This document shows, one piece after another, positions 38,901 to 50,900 of a DNA stretch of 64,000 bases. Origin of the DNA: Cyanoderma ruficeps (Eukaryota; Chordata; Aves; Passeriformes; Timaliidae); assembly GCA_008694505.1 (NCBI GenBank), contig VZDJ01004378.1:3274149-3338148 (forward strand), read 5' to 3'. How positions within the stretch are numbered: the stretch's first letter is position 1; every line of letters begins with the position of its first letter. Both the position numbers and the translations under genes were made by a program. The notes under the pieces were generated by a model. The model was not told where the DNA came from and did no database searches. It saw only the letters and a list, made by a program, of their open reading frames with translations.

Positions 38901-41900
38901 GTGTTAAACAGGCTCAATGCCTGAAAATTGCCATAAAAATATTCTTCCAATTAAGCACTTTCCAGACACTTTAATGTAATAGATTATACAATGAAAATAA
39001 TGCACTCAGAAAATGTATTGTGTGCTTTAGAATAATGTTTAAATGATACAATGCAGTGTTAAACCTGTAGTCCTGTTAAAGACCCTTAATTCTAAAGTCA
39101 ATAGAAGATTTTCTGTTCTATAAGCTTCTGCAGTTTGCAATGCAATCTTCATTTAGTAGGTCAGTAATGTTGATTATGCATAGATAGAGAAAACAACAAC
39201 ATAATTAAACATTAGATCTTCAGCAATACTGCCATCTTGCTTCTGAGTACAGGAACTTGGCAACAAATGCATCTTTCATTTCATGCCTTGCCCTCTATAC
39301 TCAAGATAATTTTAAAGAAAACATTTACCAAAAAATAAAGATAAGTGATAACTTTTTTTTATGCTTGGTCTATCAGCAGACATGAAATCATTTTGATAAA
39401 TTAACACCCATTCATAAGTGAACTCCAGATAGCAAAACAAGTGTAAGACTTTGTGTAAGAATTCATAACAAAACGGACAGAAATACTTCATTACTTACAA
39501 GCTCTTTTCCAGATTTTTCTCTTGCTAACTGGTGTAAAAAACTGATGTTCTAGTGAAATGGTATGTTTTGAATATAAAGGAAAGAAATATTAATATTAAT
39601 ATTAATAAAAGATATTTTTCAGCAGCTGATAATACTCTCTTTATTATTCTCCCTCATTTATATTCAGGAATTGAATCACATATTGAGTGTGTGATACGTG
39701 GGATGTCTTCATCCTCTCTATCAATTTTCTACTTCCTATCCACTTGCTCTTTCACATTTCTGAAGCGTTTTTACTTTTGCTGGATACTGCACTGTGTAGT
39801 AGAAGCTTTAATAATTTCAAAGGAAATTATTAAGAAACCCCCCTTGACCTCTTGTGGGTGTCTTTCTCCTTCTGGCTATGTCCAAAGTTGCAGTAGTTTC
39901 AGTCATGCTAGCTGTAGAAGTTTCAAATTAGAAAGTTTTTGTACACCACTTTTTAGTTACTTGTCTTAGCGGAGTTACCAAAGAAAAAGGGCTGATATGC
40001 TAACAATTAAATTTCAGAAATATTTATTAATTTCAGATTACAACATGTGGAATTAATTGTATTTCACAGAAGAATATATATAATATATATATATGTGTGT
40101 GNAAAATTGGGGGGGAACTCTCCTTAAAATGGACAATTTTTATTAAGGGGTTTTAAATACTAGTGGAAATCATGTCATATCATAAAAAAGTATAATCCAA
40201 ATATGTATGATATTTTATTGAGTTCAAGATCTTGTTATGTAAAGTCTTTTTAAAAAATTCATTTATGTAGCAGTATAGAACTGGGAAGTGTTTAGTGTAT
40301 CCACATGCACCTTCCCAGGTGTAATTAGATATTTTGCCAGTTTGAGGTTTCAGAAACAATAAAAAGTGCACTATTTTTCAGTCTTCTCTTCTACACTTAA
40401 TACTAGCTTAGATTGGCCTTTTTTAATGTGAATTGTTAGAGAATTGTTAGGTTGCACTCACCTGCTGTTGTGTACCATTTGCAGTGACAGTTGCAGCTTG
40501 GAAATGATGTTTTATGTAGGAGCAATTTGTTTTACACAACCTTGATAACAACAAGGGCAGATTTGAAAAAAACCACTGAAATACATGTTCTTATTTTAAA
40601 ATTTTATCTGTAGGCACATGTTCAGACAAGGAAGCTCTGAGTAAGTACTACATGGCAGAAAAAGTGGGTAATATATTACAGGGAACTTTTGGCAAATCGT
40701 GGGGCACAGTGTCAGGGATATTGCTGCAAGAGTTTGTTAAAAACTTCTTGTTTAGATCATCTAAACAAGAGAACACTGTCCAGAGAACACTGAAGATGTG
40801 AGCACTTTATCTCATTTTCTAAGACAAATAATATTTTAAATTTTCAGTTGAGAGAACTGTAGTTAAAGGTATGTTGAGGGTATGTTGCAGTTTAAACTGT
40901 TTTCTTCCCTATATTTATTGGCCTCTCTTTCCTGCTGGGGAAGATTGTGGCTTTTCAGCATTTTGATGCCTTAACAGAACACAAAAAGAATTTTCAGAAA
41001 TCTCATCTCTGAAGCGGATTTTACCTGGGGCATAAGGACATGGCAAGGCCTACAGCTGAGCAAAGAAAATGATGTTCACTGCTTTTGCTTGAATTTCCCT
41101 CTTCCTCTGGCAATGTACCTGGTGTAGATGAGGCTTTCTCAGGAACTGAGAGGAACCCCAGCCTAGAACTGTATGGAATGCAGTTGCTCCACATTCTTTA
41201 ACTTCTCAGGGTTCAGAACTTCTCAGAGTTCACTGACTTTGCCATGCAGTTTGGGAATAGGTCTGTGACATGAGTTTCTCCATCTGGGGCATTTTGCTTA
41301 GGTGGTAAGCATCAAGGTGCGTGTCAGTGGTCAGCACAGCAGGGATCTGGCTGCCCACAGCTGGTCAGAGATTTCCTTATTTCTGTCTTCCACTGAATAT
41401 GTGATCCAGTGCATTCCTCTTCTGCCTTGATACCATCAATTCTGTGTTGCCATGCATTTTATAGATAATACAATTAAAACAATTAACCTTGACCATACAT
41501 ATGAGTCTTAGTCCATAGTTTCACAGTATTTGCTTCGTGTTACATATCTTTGGATGTAGAATCTGTATATTTTCAGCTCTTTATCCCACCACATCATGTC
41601 ATGTCTTTCATGATAGTAGTTTGTACTAAGAAGTTTGCTTTCCTAGTGCCAGAGACGCGTTTTCAACATACAACTCAAATGAGATACTACGTAGCTGCAA
41701 TATCTAGCTTTGTATTTTTTAGATCTAGGTAATGTTCCTTCGACATGTGAGTTGTATTCTCCCTGCGTCTGTCTTTTTACTCATTGAAAAGGGAAAAAAG
41801 ACACCACTCTTGATTCCTTCAAACTCTTAAATGGATTTAAGTTGGTATTTCTTACTGCCCAAGATGTTGCCCAGATGCCATGTGTATGTTTTGTCTCATT

Positions 41901-44900
41901 TGCAGAAAGTTGTGCGCTATTTACTCAGTAAAATTAGACTGTTGATGCAATAAAAAGAATGACAAAGAAATGTCACTGAATGTAATCAACCATACGTACA
42001 GGTAAAAAAATGAGTACAGGTGAATTTGTTAGGTGATTCCCATAGATAGGTTCTTGTGTGCCTTTTTATGAATATTTACCCTCAATGGCACATGCTGTTG
42101 TGAATTCACTGAATTTCAGTGTGATTGTGAACACAGCCCTATATGTTTTGAAATAATCATGAGAATTTCCTATGCTAAAAAGTTGTTCTAGTTAACTAGT
42201 TACAGGGAACTGCGTATATGACTTCTGCATTTCAGTTCTCTGTAGCCTTAATATGTGTTCTTTAAATAGTCATATTTGAGTTAGACTGAAAATAGAGTAT
42301 TAGTATATTCTATATTAGTAATATAAATGTTTTTAATTTATGAATAAATGAAATTTTTTCATAAAGAATTGTTTTTATTCAATGTAAGATTTGTTTTTAT
42401 TAACTTTAATTTCACTTTTCAACGAACTTCTTCTAAACAAGGTGGGTCATAAACAGAACTGTAAAGACAAGTAAGGAGCTGGGTTTGTACTAGATTTTAG
42501 TGATGGCTCTGTAAATCATGGTGTGTACTTCAGTGTAGTTCACAATTTCTTCTGAGTCAGGCATATAAAGAGCTCAGTCTACAGGCGTTCTGTAAGCAGC
42601 AGAAATGCATCCGCTTTCGCTCTCTGCTGTTACAGTGAGCAAGGCTGCCTCCCAAAGGAATCCATGAAAACAGCATTCTGTCCACACACAATGTCTGGGC
42701 TGACAATCAGAACCTTACAGACCTTTTCAGTATTTGGCAGTACTGATTATTATGCAGCTCTTTTCTGTAGTTCAAAGTGACATTAAAAAATATTTAAAAA
42801 AATAGCATTTTCAGAAAAGGATCTAATAAATGCTTTGAAGATTATTTTATAGTCATGATAAATCTTGCAAAGTGAATGAATGTTCCACTAAAACGTGTAG
42901 TTCGGTTGACTTTTGTGTGAAGTTCAGCACACAAGTTTATAAGGCAGACACAGCATTTTATATTCTTGACTTCTGACCTCTCCCATATTTATTTTTTGTG
43001 TTTATACTTAGAGAAAATTTGCATTTAATATATACTGTAGTTAAAACAAAGAAGTTTGTCAATTAAACTCAACTTTTTCCTGCTTATATGCAAATTACTC
43101 TTAGCAGTAGGAAAGTAGTTTGACACTGCATTATTTACATAAGGTTATTCCATGAGTAGAACTTAGGTAATAACTTTTAGAAAAACTTTCTCCAAAAGCA
43201 TGTCATACTCATTAGATGAGTCTTATGAGTGTCCTTGGCTTTTTTGGATATTCATAATTAAGTGAAATCAGCATCTGGAAAGGAAAGAAAAAAAAAATCT
43301 TTGGATAAGCCTCTAAACTGGCATCTAAATGCACAAGCTGTCCTGGTGGTGCTTTGAATGAACAAAATGAGCAGCCTACTAACAGTGCAGATCAATTAAA
43401 AGTCTGGTAAGAGCTCCATGCCAGAAGCAAAATAGGTGTATGCTGAAGTGCACTTTTTATGTCCCTGCTGCCTCAGTTAGAAAATATGCTGTCTTTTTTC
43501 TGTGTGATTATTGTTTAAAAGAACAGTTTGATACCAGCATTATGTAGTCATAGTTTGTTCCTTGATACAGAGGAGGACTCCAGACACAGGTTTCTGCTCC
43601 ATCTACTTTTGTGCATATATGTGTGTGTTTAAAAGTGTTGTACTATGACATGACCAATCCAATCTAATGGGAACACTTTCTCAGTTTCTGCTGGTTTAAG
43701 TTGGATCTGAAATTCAAATATAACTTAATAAACTGACTGCTGTAATAGTAATTTCAATAGAAGTAAATTTAAAATAGTTTGTCATTTCTACCAGGCTATT
43801 TAAAAGATGTTTAGAATTAATATAAAACCAGGTTGTTGAGTGTGTGTAGCTTGCCACCTATTATCTGTATCTCAGATTATATATTTTTTAAAAATGGTTG
43901 TTAACTGTGTAACTGAGTCTCCATTTTATCTCCCTTTAGAATGTTGGGCTTGGTTTTGGTTGTTTGCTTAGATGTGTGGGCTTTCTTTGGAGGATAATGG
44001 GAGTGGTATTTTGAAATAAAACCAGAATTATAAAGATGTGTTCTATGTTCACCACTTCATAACTTCCTTTTTAGTAAGTGCTTGTATAAGTTAGCCTAAG
44101 TCTGTTTGTGTAACTTGACAAAACTGTTTCTGAAAACACAAAATCATTCTAAGCAAAACAAGAAGCATATTCTCCGTGTACTGGAGGAGATCTAACAGAG
44201 ATAGGGAAAGTTCCAAGATCTATCAGTTTCTAATGCATATTGTCTTTTGTCCTGGTGCTAAAAAAATGTTATCTGTAATGTAAGAATAAGGTATGATGGA
44301 GAAATCTGTGTAAGCAAATATGTTTGTATGTACATGTAAACATAGTAAGCCATGCACAATGATGAGCAGGAGGTCATTTGCTAAATGTGATCGTTCCCAG
44401 GACAAATCACAGGATGTTAGTCTCTGTGGGACTGTGTTGGGAATATAGAAGGCAAATTGTGCCCTCGGGAAAGGAATGTATTGACTTGCTTAATCTGTCT
44501 TCTGAAGTCTGTTGAGAATTAGATTTACTAAGAAGGCTTATTCTGGTTCTGAATCACCCTATGCTGCCAGTAATGTTTTCTGATAAAGCAAAACAAACAG
44601 ATTACACAGAGAGGTTTTGCAGTTTCCATACCTGAAAATACTTAAAACCCAGCTGAAACAACCGTAAGAAGTCTGCTCTAGTTGACTCTGCTTTGGGCAC
44701 ACGAGCTGGATGAAGTGATTGTCAGAGGTCCCTGCCAGCTTCAGCTGTTCTGTGAATCAGTTAAAACAAGGAAGAAGCTTCATGAGCACTAGAATTTTCC
44801 ATGTAAATATCTAACTTTGTGTTATCAAAGTGGGTTTTTTTTTCCTTTCAGATTGGAAGTTTTCTGAGAATTTACAGTATTCATACAAAACAAGCAAGTG

Positions 44901-47900
44901 CTGACAATGAAGATGTTTCACATGTAGAATTTCATCTTCATGGTGGCACCTGCTATGGTCGAGGAATAGGAGTCTTGCCAGAAAGTAACCCGGATGTTAA
45001 GGAACTAAAAGCGTAAGTGTTATGTGTACATGTTTGGTTTTCTCTAGATCATTCTTGAAAATTCTAGGCTAATGTAATAGCTGTACAGTTTAGAATTGTA
45101 AATGTATCTAAGAATCAGAAACTCAAGAACAGAATACGTCAATTTTTTTTAATTTGCTATACAGTAGGGATCGAGATTTTTATTTTAATTAGCTTAATTC
45201 TAATTATACACATTTTAAACATGTGTATATGTGCTATTTGAAAGTGGTGAGATTTAAAGATGTTCAAAATGAAGCAGATAATTTACATTCTTTACTGTCT
45301 TAGTTTGGAAAGATAGATATCTGCCAGGGGAAGCCAGAGCCTTCCTTGGAATGGAGAATGTAAACTCCCTCTCTCTGAATTATTATAATTTTGAAATTAA
45401 GGGGCTTTCAGGCAAAGATACGGGAATAGAAATGACAGTTCCTTACTAGGAATATTAAAAATAAAAATGTAGTACAAAAAAGGCAAACTGACAAGAAAAC
45501 ACTGACAGAGTCAGAACACAACCTGACACCGTGTTGGTCAAGGTGTTGGTAGCAGTCCAATTAAGTCCTCCTGGAGTGACAGATGTGGTTCTGTTGGAGC
45601 AGTGGTGATCCTGTAGAAGGGTGTAGTTTTCCTCTGAAGTTCCAGTGGTGGTGAAACCGGTCCAGTCTTCCTCTGGGAATCCAGTGGAAACAAGCTGTCT
45701 TGGTATTCTGAATTTCAGATTTTATCCAGGTAGGAATGCTTGGCTCCTCCCACTGGGTGGAGCATCTCACAATGGGATGATGTAATTTCATCAGTCACGT
45801 GGTGAGCCTTAATGGCCCATTAACAGCAGATGTCCCCTTGGAGGGAGGCTGGGTTGTGGACGAGATAAAGAGCACTGTCCCACCTGGTTTTAACAACTGG
45901 CCTATTAACAGAAGACACTCACCCCCTCCCCCTGGAGTTATGAGGAATGAGTCATAGAAGAGATAAAGAAAACTCCTCCCCCACTGGTTTCAACAGATGG
46001 CAATAGAATACACATTTTTGGTTACATATTAACCCAAGACATTTACTAAACTGTCTTAAAAGGAAACAGAATCATTTTGGTTGGAAAAGACCTTTAAGAT
46101 AAAGTCCAAATGTAAGCCATATCCAAGTGCCCCATTAAACCATGTCTCTTAAGGGCCACATCTTCATGACTTTAAAACACCTCAGGGATGATGACTCCAC
46201 CACTTGCCTGAGCTGCTTTTTCCAGTGCTTGACAACCGTTTCTGTGAAGAAATTTTTCTTAATATCTAATGTAAATCTCCTCCAGCACAACTTGAAGCCA
46301 TTTCCTCTCCTTCTGTCACTTGATGCCTGGGTGAAGAGGCTGACCCCACCTAAATAGAACCTCCTGTCATGTTGTAGACATAAATGATAAGGTTCCCCCC
46401 TGAGCTTCCTTTCCTCCAAGCTAAACCATCCCAGTTCCCTCAGCTGCTCCTCACAGGACTTGAGCTACAACCACTTCACCAGGTCCTTTCGTCCTCAGCC
46501 TCTTTCCAGCTACTCTGCCCCAACCTGTAGCGCTGCATGGGGTTGTTGTGATCCAAGTGCACTTCACCTTACTGAATGTCATATACTTGGCCTTGGCCAT
46601 CAGTCCAGCCTGTCCTCCAACCGATCAACACTCCTGCTCAACTTGGGGTCATCTACAAACTTACTGAGGGTGCTGTGCCCTCAGTCACCTTGTTCTCGTT
46701 ATTGGTAGAGATCTTAAACAGAACTGGCCACAGTACTGAGCCCTGGGGAACACCATTTGTGAGTGGCCATCAGCTGGATGTAACTCCGTTCACCATCACT
46801 CTCTGGGCCTAGCCATACAGCCAGCTAATTTTACCCAGCAAATGTGCACCCATCCCAGCCATGACAGCCAGTTTCTCTGGGAGAATGTTCTGAGAAACAG
46901 GGTCAAAGGCTTTGCTGCCATCCAGGTAAACTATATCCACAGCTGTTTCCTCATCCACTAAGCAGGAAGCAGGTCAATTTATCATAAAAAGAGATGAAGT
47001 TGGTCAAGCAGGATGTGTCTCATAAACCCATGCTGGCTGTGTCGGATCCCCTGGGTATCCTTCATGTGCTACGTGGTGGCACACAGGATGATCTGCTCCA
47101 TGAACTCCAGCACTGAGCTCAGGGTGACAGGCCTATAGTTCCCTGAATCAACCCTCCAACCCTTGTTATAGATACATCTGCAGTAATTTTCAGTCAACTG
47201 GGATCTCCTCACTTACCCAGGACTGCTGATAAATGATAGAAAGTGGCTTTTAGAGCACTTCTGCCAGTTCCCTCAGTATCCATGGGCGGATCTCAGCCAG
47301 CCCCTTAAACCTGTGTTTGTCTAAGTAGCATAGCAGGTCAGTGACCATTTCCTCTTACATTATGGAGGCTTCATTCTGCTCCACATCCTGGTGTTCCAGC
47401 TCAGGAAGCTGAATCCTTAGAGAACAATTAGTCTTACTATTAAGATGGAGGTAAAGAAGGCATGAAGTACATTGGCCTTTTCCTCATCCTTTGTCACTGT
47501 TTCCCCCCACATCCAATAAAGGTTGGAGATTCCCCTTAGTCCTCCTTTTGTCAGTGATGTTTTTGGAGAAGCTGTTTTTGTTGTCTCATACAGCAATAGC
47601 CATATTAAGTTCTAGTCAGATTTTGGCACTTCTAATTTTCTGCCTGCATAACATCGTTGTAATCCTCCTGAGTGATCTAACCTTCTTCCAAAGGTTATAA
47701 ACTCTTTTTTCTTCCTTAGAAAAGGCTAAGTAAGCAAATTCCACATTCCATTGTCAGGAATTCTGTTTCCAGTAGTACATATTTCTTTTGGTACTATTTT
47801 GTATTTAATGTTCTAGAAGTGATTTGGAAAGTGTCTCATCTGCATCATTAATATCATCTCCTGAAACTTCTGGCTCAGTTGAGTTTTATGTCTCTGCTGC

Positions 47901-50900
47901 AGCATTTATGTCTGAATATTATACCTGTGTATTGATAATAAATAGATTTCCTGTAAGTGTCTGTGTAATCCCATACATATCTATGTGTGTGTATGACGAT
48001 ATATTAAAGTTTTCTCTAGCTCATAAAATATTTAGCCATTTATCTTTAGATTCTTAGAATCTGTGCATCTGGCAGACAGTCAGAATTTGGAAAGCATGTG
48101 TTCAATGGATGTGGACAGCACTTTTGGCAATGTTTCGGGTAAGAACAACTGAAAACTGATTTTCTCTTTCTTCTTTTATATATTTATTTATATATATATG
48201 GTCAAGATAAGATCACAGTTGCTGCTTCTCTATGTGTGTAGTGTTATTTTCACATTCAAAGCCTCGGAGAATTCTTTCAGTTTATTAGACTGGAAATTTA
48301 CATTACTCTTTCTGTCTTCCAGCACACGCATTTCATATTACATGGAAAGATACTTTCATAGAAGTTAGTGAATAAATTCTTAAATACAGATGGTGTTCTT
48401 AATCATACTGTATTAGATTACAAAGCAGAGTTATGCAAGTGCCTCCCTCTAAAGGGCAATTCTGCAGGGACAGGCACTGAAAATGCTACAAAACAGCTGC
48501 CTGTTGAGGAGCCCTTCTTAAGCCATTGGATGGAAAGTTGTGTCAGTGGCAGAGGTGTAAGATGCACTTCCGTGGAACAGTGATATCTTATAGACACTTT
48601 TACAGACCCCATGTTATTTTCTGAATGGTATTTTTAGCCCAGAATAAGAATCACTAAAAGGGTATTTAAAGCTGGTTGGACTGTCTGTATCTTTGCTTCT
48701 AGCTTTTAAAAAATCTGTGTTACTCAGCCATTATTAACATAAAAACATAGGACATTTCTAAAAGGGTGCAAAAGTCAAGAAAAAAAGAAATGCTTCATGT
48801 CCCTCCATAACTGAAAATTTAGAAAAAATTTTGCACTTACTTACTGCACTTTTCTGTGTGTAGTAGGGGTTGTTCAGAGGGGGGACCAGGCAGTCCGTAT
48901 TGGTCTTAGAATAATGTATTTATATTCTTGTCCAGAAGGATTACAGGGAATGAATGCAATTTATGTCAGCAGATCATTCACAGTATACTTCTGAAAAATG
49001 TTCACTCTGATAAGCATTCCTACTTAATATATATGCTGACTTTGCCTCTAATATATTAGCTCTTGATATGCAGTGTATGTCTCCTGCTTACTTTTGCTTT
49101 TTGTTTGTTTGTTTGTTGTTGTATTGTTTTCATACATTATTGGGCTTTTTGTTTTAATTTGTTCAGCTTTTGATTTTTGTGTGTATCTACTTGTATCCAC
49201 TTGCCTGTTTGTATGTGTCCACATGATAAAAAATTCTTATTGATTTTAGATCTTGAATTGCACTTACAGAGATGTCAGCAGTTATCGGTTACAGGTAGGT
49301 AACATTTTGACCTTAAGGTCGATTTTAATTTTGCTAAAGAATAAAAGTAGTTTTAAAACATTATCTTAAAGGTTATTATAGGAGGAGCTATTCTAAGAGT
49401 ATAAATTCCAAGAGTATAAATGCATGTATGTTTTATTGGGTTTATTTGTTGTTTAAAGGAATAGAACATTCGTATATTTGTATATTCTACTTTCATTTGG
49501 TTTTTCTACATGTTGTGCTTCTGTACCCTCACATACACTATGCTCCTGCAGCCTGATGTGATTTGTCTTAGTGACTGTAATAACAAGTTGTATTGATAAA
49601 ACTAAAGCTGCAGCTGGGAAGGAAAGAAAAGTTGGGAATTAAGGAAAAGTGCATACGTGGGATTGGCATTTCCAGTATTAGAAATATTATGGTGATTGAT
49701 AGTATGCATGGTGCTTTTTCATCTCTCTTTGTATTGTTTTGCAGTATTAACAGATCATCAGGATTTAAGTAACACAGAACTGAAAACCATAATAAACAGC
49801 CCAGCTCCTCAACAGTATCGCATTAGAGCAAAGCTGAGAACTTACAAACCCCAAAAGCTTCATCAGTCTGTTAAACTTCATTGTTCCAAATGCAACTCTT
49901 TGTAAGTGTTTCACACAGTATAAGTAAATAGGAATTGCACTGTATGTTTTGAGATGTCTAGATTTTCAGTGTATTTTCAACTTTTTTTGTGTAAGATGGG
50001 CTGAATGTAAATGTATATAATTTTGTGCAAAGATTTGAAACTCACTAATAATAAGTAGGAAATTTAAAAATTGTCAGATGAGTTCCATTTACAGAATCCT
50101 TTGAGTGGTTTCAAAAAAATAATTTTTTCTTTATTTGTAAATGCAGCAGTACAGTTTTTTCCATACCATAGTTTTATAGAGGTATCTTAAGTGTTTCTTT
50201 ATTGCAGTTTTAAAATAAGATATGCAAAGAGGTGTAATAGTCTCCAAATGAATTAATAAAATACCCTTGACTAAAGTGCATCTTCCAGACAAGGTATCTT
50301 TTCTGGATCCAGAAATATCAGGAAAATCACACAACTTCAGGCCATTCCCTTGGCTCCTGTCACTGGTCACCACAGAGAAGAGATCAGTGCAAGCTCCTGC
50401 TCTTCCCCTCATGGGCATGTTGTACCTGCAGTGAGGAGTCCCCTCAGTCTCCTCCAGGCTGAACAGATCAAGTGACCTCAGCTGCTCATCATACGGTTTC
50501 CCCTCAAGGCCCTTCACCATCCTTGTTGCCCTGCTTTGAGCACTCTCAGAGACCTTTCACAACCTAATAGATTCTGTAATATTTGTGTAATTTGGATGGC
50601 CTGCATTATTGTTTCCCTGTGTATGACAAGTGGAAATGCACAAATGGTGCACTCCAGCAGGACAGGATAGAAACTGTGTGGTGCAGAGTTGTGGATTTTC
50701 CCTTGTCAGTGCTTATGTGAAGCTATTCTGGTCCTGTCCTTTTTTGCTTTGTTCTCCCTCAGTTTATGATAAGTCAAACAGACTAAAATGTAAAACTTGA
50801 AATTATATCAGTTTATGTAGTCTTTTCACTCTAATGAAGTGGTATGCAGTTTGTGGTCCTTTTAAGGCCCAGCTGAAATCACATAAAGCTGATAGGTTTA

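Larger units (their letters stand above)
38737..44851 (+). other. POT1 intron 9
   Basis: AT-rich, 6.1 kb. Holds a TA/TG microsatellite ending in an unresolved base (about 40073-40102), a short hairpin (40746-40770) and a CR1 3' fragment (44610-44762). Several minor direct repeats occur, for example ACTTCTCAG[GA]GTTCA near 41200. No gene. Confidence 0.7.
45013..48049 (+). other. POT1 intron 10 (repeat-dense)
   Basis: More than two thirds of this intron is transposon-derived: an LTR-like segment (about 45455-46060) abutting a long CR1 fragment (46067-47720). An unused exon-like stretch (47817-47952) lies just upstream of exon 11. Confidence 0.8.
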
